Source of the DNA: an uncultured Clostridia bacterium
GTDB taxonomy: Bacteria > Bacillota > Clostridia > Christensenellales > Borkfalkiaceae
Assembly: GCA_947176485.1 (NCBI GenBank)
Contig: CAMWQS010000004.1
Location: 1-28,673, forward strand
Length of the DNA: 28,673 nucleotides
Direction: 5' to 3'
A program made the translations under genes and the position numbers. Positions 1-8,742 of this stretch are shown in pieces (position 1 is the stretch's first letter; every line of letters begins with the position of its first letter). The notes under the pieces are model-generated. The model was not told the origin of the DNA. It was given only the letters and a program-made list of their open reading frames with translations, and searched no databases.

Positions 1-1709
1 GTATTAAGGACAACGGAAGGGGTATCCCCACGGGTATTAACTCGGATACGGGTATCAGCGGCGTAGAGCTTGCTTTAACCAACCTCAACGCGGGCGGCAA
101 GTTCGGCGGCGGCAAAAAGGCGGGCGGCTACAAAATTTCTTCCGGCTTGCACGGCGTCGGCGTTTCGTGCGTTAACGCGCTTTCGGATACGCTCACCGCA
201 GAGGTCTGCCAGAACGGGCACAGGTTCCGCCAAGTTTATCACTGCGGTATTCCCGAAGAACCCCTCAAAATAGTCGGCGACACTGAAGAGACGGGCACCA
301 CGATTACGTTCCACCCCGACGCAACCATACTGGAGACCACCGAGTTCAACTACGACACCTTAAAAACCCTTTTAAGGGAGCTTTCCTACCTTAATAAAGG
401 CTTAAGGCTCACCTTAACGGACCTTCGCGGCGAAAAGGAGCGCCACGACGAATTCTGTTACGAGGGCGGCGTAGTTCACTTTATAGAGGATATCAACAAG
501 GGCAAAAACGTTCTGTTTGAAAAGCCCGTGTACTTTGAGGACAGCGTAGGGGACGATAGGTTCCTCGAGGTTGCCATTCAGTACAACGACAGCTATTCAG
601 AGCTGATTTTCCCCTTCTCGAACAACATTCGCCAACCCGACGGCGGCACCCACCTCGACGGCTTCAAAGCCGCGCTCACCAAGGTTATAAACGACGCGGG
701 CAAACGCCTTAACATTTTAAAGGAAAACGAAAAGCTTTCGGGCGACGACGTAAGAGAGGGTATCACCGCAGTCGTATCCGTAAAGATAGCCGACGCACAG
801 TACGAAAGCCAGACAAAAGCAAAGCTTTGCTCAACCTACGTCCGCGGCTTCGTTCAGAAGGCTGTAACCGATAAATTCGGCACCTACCTCGAAGAACACC
901 CCGCCGAAACCAGAGAGCTTATCATGCGCTGTATCACGGCACAGCGTGCGCGTGAGGCGGCAAGGCTCGCAAGGGAAGAAACCCACCGCAAAGGCGTACT
1001 TGAAAGCACCAAGCTCCCCGGCAAGCTTGCCGACTGTTCGGACAAGCGTCCTGAGCTTTGCGAAATCTACATCGTCGAAGGCGACTCTGCAGGCGGCACG
1101 GCAAAGCAGGGACGCGACAGGCGTTTCCAAGCAATTCTGCCCCTTCGCGGTAAAATTCTTAACGTTGAAAAGGTTCGCATAAACCGCGTACTCGAAAACG
1201 AAGAAATCAAAGCAATGATAACGGCGTTCGGCGCAGGCATACAAGAAAACTTTGACGAAAGCAAGCTCCGCTACGACCGCATAATCATAATGACCGATGC
1301 GGACGTCGACGGTTCACACATAAGAATATTACTTTTAACCTTCTTCTATCGCTATATGCGTCCCCTCGTAGAAAACGGGCACGTATACGCCGCACAGCCG
1401 CCCCTTTATAAGGTTTCCGGCAAGGGTATACCAGACACCTATCTTTACGACGACAAGGCTTTGGAGGAGTTCAGAAACACCTACAACGGCAAGTTCGAGC
1501 TTCAACGCTACAAGGGCCTTGGCGAAATGGACAAGGAACAGCTTTGGGAAACGACAATGGACCCCGCAAGGCGCACCCTCGTAAGAATGAAGGTAGAGGA
1601 CGCCGTTGAGGCGGACAGGCTGTTCTCGCTACTTATGGGTGAGCAACCCGAGCTTCGCAGACAGTTCATTGAAGAAAACGCAAAACTCGTTGAAGAGTTG
1701 GATATTTAA
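1..1709 (+). CDS. gyrB: DNA gyrase subunit B (5' partial)
   Basis: This is the ATPase/TOPRIM subunit of DNA gyrase, which with GyrA introduces negative supercoils. The reading frame is open from base 3, so the N-terminus lies outside the window; 568 codons are visible against about 640 in the family. It enters within the GHKL ATPase fold (DNGRGIPTGI near base 9, then GGKFGGGKKAGGYKISSGLHGVGVS), so the first ATP-site motif is missing. The TOPRIM domain shows EGDSAGG from about base 1077 and TDADVDGSHI from about base 1293, the metal-binding acidic residues. The C-terminal signature QRYKGLGEMDKEQLWETTMDP is intact. The gene lies 17 nt upstream of gyrA, a normal gyrBA operon. ParE is the alternative, but the adjacent GyrA-box protein supports GyrB. 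Confidence 0.97.
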   Translation, partial: IKDNGRGIPTGINSDTGISGVELALTNLNAGGKFGGGKKAGGYKISSGLHGVGVSCVNALSDTLTAEVCQNGHRFRQVYHCGIPEEPLKIVGDTEETGTTITFHPDATILETTEFNYDTLKTLLRELSYLNKGLRLTLTDLRGEKERHDEFCYEGGVVHFIEDINKGKNVLFEKPVYFEDSVGDDRFLEVAIQYNDSYSELIFPFSNNIRQPDGGTHLDGFKAALTKVINDAGKRLNILKENEKLSGDDVREGITAVVSVKIADAQYESQTKAKLCSTYVRGFVQKAVTDKFGTYLEEHPAETRELIMRCITAQRAREAARLAREETHRKGVLESTKLPGKLADCSDKRPELCEIYIVEGDSAGGTAKQGRDRRFQAILPLRGKILNVEKVRINRVLENEEIKAMITAFGAGIQENFDESKLRYDRIIIMTDADVDGSHIRILLLTFFYRYMRPLVENGHVYAAQPPLYKVSGKGIPDTYLYDDKALEEFRNTYNGKFELQRYKGLGEMDKEQLWETTMDPARRTLVRMKVEDAVEADRLFSLLMGEQPELRRQFIEENAKLVEELDI

Positions 1710-1711
1710 AA

Positions 1712-1729
1712 GAGGAGGAAAAAGAAGTG
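1712..1729 (+). promoter_or_regulatory. Ribosome binding site and GTG start of gyrA
   Basis: AGGAGG at 1712-1717 sits 9 nt before a GTG codon at 1727. This fixes the gyrA start at GTG rather than at the next in-frame ATG, which lies well inside the conserved N-terminal helix region. Confidence 0.85.
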
Positions 1730-4288
1730 GCTAAGAAAGAAACCAGTCCCGAGCTGACCGAAGAATTTAAACGGACGCTCGAAATGACAAAACTTTTGGA
1801 CAGAGAAGTTGACGAAGAGCTTAAAAAATCTTTCATCGCCTACGCAATGGCGGTCAACGTCTCGCGTGCCATTCCCGACGTAAGGGACGGCTTGAAGCCC
1901 GTTCACCGCAGAATTTTATATTCAATGCACGAACTCGGCTTAACCTACGACAAGGCTTTCAGAAAGTGCGCCCGTATCGTCGGTGATTGCTTAGGTAAAT
2001 ATCACCCCCACGGTGACAGCTCGGTTTACGACGCACTCGTAAGGCTTGCACAAGACTTCTCTATTAACTTCCCCCTCGTAGACGGACACGGTAACTTCGG
2101 TTCGGTCGACGGCGACCCCGCCGCGGCAATGAGGTACACGGAAGCAAGAATGACCAAGCTCGCTTCCGAAATGCTTAAAGATTTGGATAAAGAAACGGTT
2201 GACTTCTACCCGACCTTCGACGATACGGGTATGCAGCCCGCGGTTCTTCCCTCGCGTTTCCCCAATATGCTCGTAAACGGCTCCGACGGTATCGCGGTAG
2301 GTATGGCGACCAACATTCCGCCCCACAACCTCGGCGAGTGCGTTGACGGCGTTATAGCCCTTATAGACAACCCCGATATAGAGGTGGACGAGCTTATGGA
2401 ATACATCACCGCACCCGACTTCCCTACGGGCGCGTTGATTATGGGCAGAAGCGGTATTAAGAAGGCTTACAGAACGGGCCGCGGCAGTATCATTATCCGC
2501 TCCCGCTGTGAAATAGAAGAGTACCAAAGCGGCAACCAGACGAGGTCCAGAATTATCGTAACAGAAATTCCCTATCAGGTTAACAAGGCTAAGCTCGTTG
2601 AAAATATCGCAGACCTCGTTAAAAACAAGAAGATTGAAGGTATCTCCGATATCCGCGAAGAATCAGACCGCGACGGTATGCGTATAGTAATCGAAGTAAA
2701 GAAGGACGCAAACGCGCAAGTCGTTTTAAACCTTTTGTACAAGCACACCAACCTGCAGGTATCCGACGGTATTATAATGCTTGCCCTCGTGGACGGCACG
2801 CCCCGCATATTAAACCTCAAGGAATGCTTGTACTACTACTTAGAGCATCAGAAGGACGTCATCGTCCGCCGTACAAAGTACGACTTGAACAAAACCGAAG
2901 AACGCGCCCACATTTTGCGCGGCTTGGTTATTGCGCAAGCAAGCATCAACGAAGTAGTCGAGGTTTGTAAAAACGCAAAGGACAAGACCGACTGCGTTCA
3001 ACAGCTTACCGCGAGGTTTGAGCTTGACGAAAGGCAGGCGACCGCAGTTGCAGAGTTAAGGCTGTTCAGAATTTCCCACTTGGAAGTAGACAAGCTCAAC
3101 GAAGAGCTTGCAGGCTTGGAAGCGGCTATTGCAGACTATAAAGACATTCTCGCAAACGAAAGCAGAGTGCTTGACATCATAAAGACCGACCTTCTTGAAA
3201 TTAAGCGCAAGTATCCTTCCGAAAGAAAGACCGAAATCGCCGTTGATTTCAGCGGGGAGATTGAGGATGAGGATTTAATTCCCGTTGAACAAGTAGTAGT
3301 TTCTATGACCCATACGGGCTATGTAAAACGCCTTCCCGTTTCCGAATACCACGCGCAGAACCGCGGCGGCAAGGGTATCACGGCGCACCGCCCCAAGGAG
3401 GAGGACTTCGTCGAAAGAATGTTCGTATGCTCCTCACACGACTATTTATTGCTTTTCTCTGACCGTGGAAGGGTTTACCGAATAAAGGCTTACGAAATAC
3501 CCGAAGCGCAGCGTACGGCACGCGGCAGGGCGATAGTAAACCTCGTTCAGATAGAGCAAGACGAAAAGATAACTACGATTATCCCCGTTCAAGCGGATGC
3601 GCAAGGCTATATCGCCTTTGCAACGCGTAACGGACTTATCAAAAAGACCAAGCTTGAAGAATTTGCCCGCATAAACAGAAACGGCAAAATCGCAATCAAA
3701 CTCAACGAAGGCGACAGTCTTATATCCGTACAGTTCACCACCGGTAACGACGAACTTATGATAGCCTCCAAGGGCGGCAAGTGTATCCGCTTTAACGAAT
3801 CGGGCGTTCGCTCGATGGGCAGAGACACCGCGGGCGTCAAGGCTATGAAGATAGGCGAAAACGACGCACTCGTCGATATGCTGGTCGTTGACGAAAGCAA
3901 GGATATCTTAACCGTAACGACGGGCGGCTACGGCAAGCGCAGCAGGGTAGAAGACTACCGCGTACAGGGCAGAGCCGGCAAGGGTATAAAGGCAGGTACC
4001 TTCAACGAGGTAACGGGTAGCCTTATCAACCTTAAGCAAGTAACCGACGAAGACGATATCATGATTATCTCGGACGGCGGTACGATAATAAGAATGCACT
4101 GCTCGTCAATTTCCACGATAGGAAGGGCGGCACGCGGCGTAAGGCTTATGAGGCTTAAAGACGGGCTCGTTGCAACGGTTGCCGTAACCGAGCGCGACGA
4201 CGAAGCTGAAACCGTCGCACCCGAAGAAGCCACCCCCGAGGACTTAGCCGAAGGCACGGACGATAACACCGACGGCGCAGAAGAATAA
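1727..4288 (+). CDS. gyrA: DNA gyrase subunit A
   Basis: This is the DNA breakage-reunion and wrapping subunit of gyrase, 853 aa, in the normal size range. The catalytic tyrosine is Y137 in AAMRYTEAR, equivalent to E. coli Y122. The quinolone-resistance region reads HPHGDSSVYD at 93-102, so Ser98 and Asp102 (E. coli 83 and 87) are the usual susceptible residues. The C-terminal wrapping domain carries a GyrA box, QNRGGKG at 544-550 (family consensus QRRGGKG), which separates it from ParC. The protein ends in an acidic tail of about 30 residues rich in Asp and Glu; in E. coli the acidic tail modulates DNA wrapping, and the same role is only inferred here. It is cotranscribed with gyrB and ends just before a strong terminator. 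Confidence 0.98.
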   Translation: MAKKETSPELTEEFKRTLEMTKLLDREVDEELKKSFIAYAMAVNVSRAIPDVRDGLKPVHRRILYSMHELGLTYDKAFRKCARIVGDCLGKYHPHGDSSVYDALVRLAQDFSINFPLVDGHGNFGSVDGDPAAAMRYTEARMTKLASEMLKDLDKETVDFYPTFDDTGMQPAVLPSRFPNMLVNGSDGIAVGMATNIPPHNLGECVDGVIALIDNPDIEVDELMEYITAPDFPTGALIMGRSGIKKAYRTGRGSIIIRSRCEIEEYQSGNQTRSRIIVTEIPYQVNKAKLVENIADLVKNKKIEGISDIREESDRDGMRIVIEVKKDANAQVVLNLLYKHTNLQVSDGIIMLALVDGTPRILNLKECLYYYLEHQKDVIVRRTKYDLNKTEERAHILRGLVIAQASINEVVEVCKNAKDKTDCVQQLTARFELDERQATAVAELRLFRISHLEVDKLNEELAGLEAAIADYKDILANESRVLDIIKTDLLEIKRKYPSERKTEIAVDFSGEIEDEDLIPVEQVVVSMTHTGYVKRLPVSEYHAQNRGGKGITAHRPKEEDFVERMFVCSSHDYLLLFSDRGRVYRIKAYEIPEAQRTARGRAIVNLVQIEQDEKITTIIPVQADAQGYIAFATRNGLIKKTKLEEFARINRNGKIAIKLNEGDSLISVQFTTGNDELMIASKGGKCIRFNESGVRSMGRDTAGVKAMKIGENDALVDMLVVDESKDILTVTTGGYGKRSRVEDYRVQGRAGKGIKAGTFNEVTGSLINLKQVTDEDDIMIISDGGTIIRMHCSSISTIGRAARGVRLMRLKDGLVATVAVTERDDEAETVAPEEATPEDLAEGTDDNTDGAEE

Positions 4289-4302
4289 ACGAATAACAAA
4301 AT

Positions 4303-4334
4303 AAAACCCCGCTGAGTTACCTCAGCGGGGTTTT
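4303..4334. terminator. Bidirectional intrinsic terminator, gyrA / P-type ATPase
   Basis: A 14-bp perfect stem has arms AAAACCCCGCTGAG (4303-4316) and CTCAGCGGGGTTTT (4321-4334) with loop TTAC. It gives T-runs on both strands and sits between the convergent gyrA and ATPase genes, serving both. Confidence 0.93.
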
Positions 4335-4346
4335 CGTTTAATTTAC

Positions 4347-7091
4347 TTAAACCTTTTTCTTTTTGTCTTTATCTTTGTCTTTCGGTTCTTTGCCGTCTTT
4401 CTTCCGTGTTGACGGGAATACCATACGCGACAGCTCTTGCAGCCAACCCGAGATGGGGAAGCAAGCCTCTATTACGACTACGATAGTCAAAACCTTTGCA
4501 TAGTCCCAAGTCAGTTTAGACCAGTCGTTAAACAGCAGTGCGTCGGTCAGCGGCGTAATGCAGTAACACCCGACTATTATTCCGAATACCGCCAAGCACA
4601 GCACTCCGCGGTACACGTTGAACGGTTGACAAGTCCTGAACACCATTATGAAGCCCGAGAAGGTCATCGCAATCATACACATCGCACGGTAGTGCGAGCC
4701 GAATTCTTCGGGGTCGAACACGTTCGTTAGGTACATCGCCATCGTGGCTAATATCATTAGCACCGCACCCGTGGCGGCTCCGCTCATAACGTGGGTAATA
4801 AACTTGCCTTGTACTCTGTCCTTGTTGGGCTGGAGCGAAAGGAAGAAGGAGGGGGCACCGATTATCGCCGTTTCCAAAAGCAGCATGTTCTGCGGCATAA
4901 ACAGGTAGGGCTTGCTCATGCAGATGCAAAGGAAAGCGAGAATAGCCGTAAACAGCGTTTTCATTAAATACAGTGAAGATGAGTTTTTAATGTTATTAAT
5001 AACGCGCCTGCCCTCTGCAACTATCTTGGGCATCGAGTTGAAGTTGTTGTCCATTAAAACGAGGTGCGATACGTTTCTTGCCGCCTCGCTACCAGATGCA
5101 ACCGATATGGCGCAGTCGGCTTCTTTCAGTGCAAGAATGTCGTTTACGCCGTCGCCCGTCATCGCAACGGTGTTGCCCTGCGACTTAATTGAACGGACCA
5201 AAATCGCCTTCTGCTCGGGTGAAACTCTGCCGAATACCGTGTACTTGTTTGCAACGTTTTCAACCTCGGTATCGTTAAGCCCGTCAAGGGATATGAACTT
5301 TTCGGCGTTTGCAATACCCGCACGCTTCGCCACTTCCGAAACGGTTACGGGGTTATCGCCCGAAATAACCTTTACGTTTACGTCGTTTTCTTTAAACCAC
5401 TTAATGGTCTCTATCGCGTCCTCACGCACGTTGTCCGCAATGGAAATAATTGCAATAGGCTTTAAAACTGCGGGCAGCTTGTCGCCGACGATGGGGGAAG
5501 GGGAGTGCGCAAGCACTATAACTCTCAATCCCATCTGTGCGTACTGCTTAACTATCTTTTCAACCTTTGCGGGGTAGGGCTTCAAAACGAACTCGGGCGC
5601 ACCCATTGCAAAGGTTCCCAAATCGTCAAAGGTTACCGCCGAAAGCTTTCTCTTCGAAGAGAACGGTATCTTCGCGATAGCCGCAAACTTGTCGTTATAA
5701 CCGAAGTGGTTGTTAAGCGCAATGGAAGTCTGGTTATTGCCGTCAAGCTCTCTAAGCATACTTCCCATAATGTCGTTTAAGGAGTAATCTTTCACCGTGT
5801 TCAGAATAATCGTGTCGTTAACCTTCATTCTGCCGTCGGTGATGGTTCCCGTCTTATCAAGGCAAAGTACGTTTACGCGTGCCAGCATTTCAAGTGAGTA
5901 CATATCCTGCACTAGGGTGTTGGACTTGGTAAGTCGCATAATTCCCACGGCAAGCGCGATACTCGTAAGTAGTAACATTCCCGAAGGTATCATACCGATA
6001 ACTACGGTACAGGTTCGTTGCATTGCGTAGTTGACTTCGGGGTTAATTCCGCCGCCCGCCTCAACTACTTTTTGATAAATTTCGTCGTTGGGGTCAATGT
6101 TGTGATAGGTGGTAAAGAAGATGCCTATCGCAATAGGGATAATAAGAATGGATACGCACTTTATTATCAGCTTCGTCGAGTTCATCAACTCGGAATTGGG
6201 TCTCTTGTATTTCTTCGCCTTGGAAGTCAGCTTTTCAAGGTAAGTTTCTTTACCGACCTTTTCAACCCTGAACTTTCCGCTGCCGCTTGCAATAAAGCTT
6301 CCCGCGTACAAAATATCGCCGATTTGCTTCTTTATAGCAATCGATTCACCGGTCAAAAGACTTTCGTTAACTTCAACCGCGCCTTCGGCAAGTATACAGT
6401 CGGCGGGGACTTGGCTACCCAAATCGAGAATAATTACGTCGTCCAAAACGATTTCGGTAGTCGGTATTTCAATCGTCTCGCCGTCGCGTATAACCTTTAC
6501 CGTATTCTTATTAAGAATAGACAGCTTATCAATTGACAGCTTAGACCTTATTTCCTGAATAATACCTATCGCCACGTTCGCGGTGGTAATAACGAGCACC
6601 AAATAGTTTGAAAGCCCTTGCGTGTTTGCTATAAGCAAAGCAATCGCCGCAAAAAGACACAAAAGGTTGAAGAAGGTGCAGATATTCCCGATAAAAATAC
6701 TCGCATACGAACGGGAGTACTTTTTATTCGTATCGTTGAATAAAAACTGCTTGAACCTCGTTTCAACTTGCTCGGAAGAAAGTCCCTTGTTAAGCTTGGG
6801 CGAAAACCTGTCAACCTTGGTCGTAACCGCCTTTTTGGGGTGCGCCTTAAAGTACTTTATGATTTTCTGCTTGTCAAACACTTCCTCGGGCGGCACGACC
6901 TCAGGCGTTTCAACGCGGGGCTGCTGCTCGTCGCCGGGGAATAGGGCAATTTGTATCGCCTCGTCCGTGCTTGCAACGGTCGTAAGCTCCTCGGTCGCTT
7001 CCTCGGAAGGCTGCTCTATAACCTCGGGCTTTTCTTCGGCTTTTTTCTCGGGCTTTTCTTTTCCGCCCGATTTAAAAACAATTTTACTCAT
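4347..7091 (-). CDS. Cation-translocating P-type ATPase, Exp7/CtpE-like
   Basis: This integral membrane ATP-driven ion pump (914 aa) has all core P-type motifs: TGES at 247-250 (actuator), DKTGT at 412-416 with phospho-Asp412, and TGDGVND at 645-651 (hinge). The nucleotide domain has GAPE at 497-500 preceded by Met rather than the usual Lys. Helix 4 carries PSGM at 369-372 where Ca2+/Na+ pumps have PEGL. The compact loops and IPSGMLLLTSIALAVGI context resemble the S. pneumoniae Exp7 / mycobacterial CtpE group; CtpE has been linked to Ca2+ uptake, but the ion here is not established. About 110 N-terminal residues, rich in Glu, Pro and Lys, precede the actuator and are absent from typical members. 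The tail is Lys/Asp rich. AAAGGTG lies directly before the ATG. Confidence 0.93.
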   Translation of the reverse strand: MSKIVFKSGGKEKPEKKAEEKPEVIEQPSEEATEELTTVASTDEAIQIALFPGDEQQPRVETPEVVPPEEVFDKQKIIKYFKAHPKKAVTTKVDRFSPKLNKGLSSEQVETRFKQFLFNDTNKKYSRSYASIFIGNICTFFNLLCLFAAIALLIANTQGLSNYLVLVITTANVAIGIIQEIRSKLSIDKLSILNKNTVKVIRDGETIEIPTTEIVLDDVIILDLGSQVPADCILAEGAVEVNESLLTGESIAIKKQIGDILYAGSFIASGSGKFRVEKVGKETYLEKLTSKAKKYKRPNSELMNSTKLIIKCVSILIIPIAIGIFFTTYHNIDPNDEIYQKVVEAGGGINPEVNYAMQRTCTVVIGMIPSGMLLLTSIALAVGIMRLTKSNTLVQDMYSLEMLARVNVLCLDKTGTITDGRMKVNDTIILNTVKDYSLNDIMGSMLRELDGNNQTSIALNNHFGYNDKFAAIAKIPFSSKRKLSAVTFDDLGTFAMGAPEFVLKPYPAKVEKIVKQYAQMGLRVIVLAHSPSPIVGDKLPAVLKPIAIISIADNVREDAIETIKWFKENDVNVKVISGDNPVTVSEVAKRAGIANAEKFISLDGLNDTEVENVANKYTVFGRVSPEQKAILVRSIKSQGNTVAMTGDGVNDILALKEADCAISVASGSEAARNVSHLVLMDNNFNSMPKIVAEGRRVINNIKNSSSLYLMKTLFTAILAFLCICMSKPYLFMPQNMLLLETAIIGAPSFFLSLQPNKDRVQGKFITHVMSGAATGAVLMILATMAMYLTNVFDPEEFGSHYRAMCMIAMTFSGFIMVFRTCQPFNVYRGVLCLAVFGIIVGCYCITPLTDALLFNDWSKLTWDYAKVLTIVVVIEACFPISGWLQELSRMVFPSTRKKDGKEPKDKDKDKKKKV

Positions 7092-7401
7092 ACACCTTTA
7101 TTCTATCATAAAAATAACCGATTTTCAAGAAAATCGAAGATATTTATTTGCATTTAGTTTCCAATTTAAGTATAATAACTTTGTTCACGAAAAATCTTTG
7201 CTATTCTGCGCAAATCTTTTTCCGTGATTTTCAGCGGCTCTGCCGCTCTTTGCGCAATTTTTAAGGGCACACAATCATATAATTGCGCAAATTCACACCG
7301 CTGAGGTGGCACAGCCACAAATTGGGTGCGCGGGCGCAAAAGCGTGGTTTTGCTTGCGCCGTTAATTATTTATAGATTTCAATAATGCAAGGACTTGAAA
7401 A
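7092..7401. other. 310-bp intergenic spacer, hairpin and palindrome rich
   Basis: No convincing ORF is present. The spacer separates the divergent ATPase (minus) and serS (plus). It contains an 8-bp inverted repeat CGATTTTC-AA-GAAAATCG (7119-7136), palindromes TTGCGCAA at 7250-7257 and 7283-7290 with a near-copy CTGCGCAA at 7206-7213, and hairpins AGCGGC-TCT-GCCGCT (7233-7247), GTGGC-ACA-GCCAC (7306-7318) and one around 7334-7360. TGCGCAAA (7207-7214) and TTTGCGCA (7249-7256) can also enclose the first hairpin. I looked for a serine T-box: the conserved GGTGGNACCGCG block is absent, so I do not call one. Confidence 0.6.
7350..7393 (+). promoter_or_regulatory. Probable serS promoter and ribosome site
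   Basis: TTGCTT (7350-7355) and TAGATT (7373-7378) are separated by 17 bp, predicting a start near 7385. AAGGA at 7389-7393 lies 8 nt before the serS ATG. The -10 is imperfect, so this is moderate evidence. Confidence 0.5.
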
Positions 7402-8691
7402 ATGATTGATTTAAATCTTATCCGTGATAATCCCGAACTTGTAAAAGAGAATATTAAAAAGAAGTTTCAAGACAAAAAGCTTCCCCTCGTTGACGAAGTA
7501 ATCGCTTTGGACAAGCAAAAGCGCGAGCTTCAACAAGAAGGCGATAGTCTGCGCGCTCAAAGAAACGCGCTTGCAAAGCAAATAGGCGCGCTTATGCGTG
7601 AGGGCAAAAAGGAAGAAGCTGAGGTAGCAAAGGCAACCTCTAAAGCCAACAACGACCGCATCGCCGCAATCGAGGAAGAAACCTCCAAAATAGAAGCCCA
7701 GCTTAAAAAGGATATGATGTCCATTCCCAACATCATTGCGGACGACGTTCCTTTGGGCAAGGACGACAGCCAGAACGTAGAGGGCAAGGTTTTCTTAAAG
7801 CACGAAGAAAAACCCTTCGATATTCCCTATCACCTCGATATTTTGGAAAGCCTTAACGGTATCGATTTAGACAGCGCAAGAAGAACCAGCGGCAACGGCT
7901 TTTACTATTTGACGGGCGATATCGCACGCCTTCATTCCGCGGTTTTATCCTACGCCCGCGACTTTATGATTGACAAAGGCTTCACCTATTGCATACCCCC
8001 GTACATGATAAGAAGCGACGTCGTATCGGGCGTTATGTCCTTTGAAGAAATGGACGGTATGATGTACAAAATAGAGGGCGAGGATTTGTATTTAATCGGC
8101 ACCTCCGAACACTCTATGATAGGCAGATTTATGGGCGAAATTCTTCCCGAAAGCGCGCTTCCCCAAACGCTTACCTCGTACTCGCCTTGTTTCAGAAAGG
8201 AAAAGGGTGCGCACGGCATAGAGGAGCGCGGTATCTATCGTATCCACCAGTTCGAAAAGCAAGAGATGATAATTCTTTGCAAACCCGAAGAAAGCGACTA
8301 TTGGTACGAAAAACTTTGGAATTACACCGTTGAGCTTTTCGTTTCAATGGAAATTCCCGTCCGTCAGCTTATCTGCTGCTCGGGCGACCTTGCAGACTTG
8401 AAGTACAAAAGTTGTGATATAGAAGCGTGGAGCCCCCGCCAGAAAAAGTATTTCGAGGTGGGCAGCTGCTCCAACCTTACCGACGCACAGGCAAGAAGAT
8501 TGGGTATCCGCTATAAGGCGGCAAACGGCAAAAACGAGTTCGTTCACACCTTGAACAACACCGTAGTTGCTCCCCCCAGAATGCTTATAGCCTTCCTTGA
8601 AAACCACTTGCAAGCCGACGGCAGCGTCTATATCCCGCCCGTGCTTCGTCCCTATATGGGCGGCAAGGAAAAAATTCTTCCCAAAAAATAA
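7402..8691 (+). CDS. serS: Serine--tRNA ligase
   Basis: This cytoplasmic class II synthetase charges tRNA-Ser (429 aa, the usual size). Residues 1-110 form the long antiparallel coiled-coil arm that recognises the tRNA extra arm. The catalytic core has TSEH at 234-237, motif 2 FRKEKG at 264-269 with Arg280 following, and motif 3 at 383-401. Motif 3 reads TLNNTVVAPPRMLIAFLEN, keeping its Arg393, whereas common bacterial SerRS has an NGSGLAVGR-type sequence. CSNLTDAQARRLGIRY (356-371) also looks closer to archaeal/eukaryotic-style SerRS from memory. It is monocistronic, with an intrinsic terminator 14 nt after the stop. Confidence 0.97.
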   Translation: MIDLNLIRDNPELVKENIKKKFQDKKLPLVDEVIALDKQKRELQQEGDSLRAQRNALAKQIGALMREGKKEEAEVAKATSKANNDRIAAIEEETSKIEAQLKKDMMSIPNIIADDVPLGKDDSQNVEGKVFLKHEEKPFDIPYHLDILESLNGIDLDSARRTSGNGFYYLTGDIARLHSAVLSYARDFMIDKGFTYCIPPYMIRSDVVSGVMSFEEMDGMMYKIEGEDLYLIGTSEHSMIGRFMGEILPESALPQTLTSYSPCFRKEKGAHGIEERGIYRIHQFEKQEMIILCKPEESDYWYEKLWNYTVELFVSMEIPVRQLICCSGDLADLKYKSCDIEAWSPRQKKYFEVGSCSNLTDAQARRLGIRYKAANGKNEFVHTLNNTVVAPPRMLIAFLENHLQADGSVYIPPVLRPYMGGKEKILPKK

Positions 8692-8704
8692 TTTTGCAAT
8701 ACGA

Positions 8705-8742
8705 AAGCCCGCCGAGCAGAACGCTCGGCGGGCTTATTTCAT
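8705..8742 (+). terminator. Intrinsic terminator after serS
   Basis: A 13-bp perfect stem, AAGCCCGCCGAGC (8705-8717) and GCTCGGCGGGCTT (8723-8735), is followed by TATTTCATTTT. The complementary strand has only a short T-tract, but the hairpin probably also ends the convergent minus-strand gene at 8739. Confidence 0.88.

Noticed and set aside
831..1244. Minus-strand ORFs within gyrB and gyrA
   Set aside because: They are shadows of highly biased coding sequence, with no ribosome sites or recognisable domains.
4912..5577. 221-codon plus ORF opposite the P-type ATPase
   Set aside because: It is antisense to well-defined catalytic motifs, including the phosphorylation and hinge regions, and has no ribosome site.
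7200..7401. T-box or other riboswitch before serS
   Set aside because: The T-box core sequence and a following terminator/antiterminator pair are absent; the hairpins found do not match a class I know.
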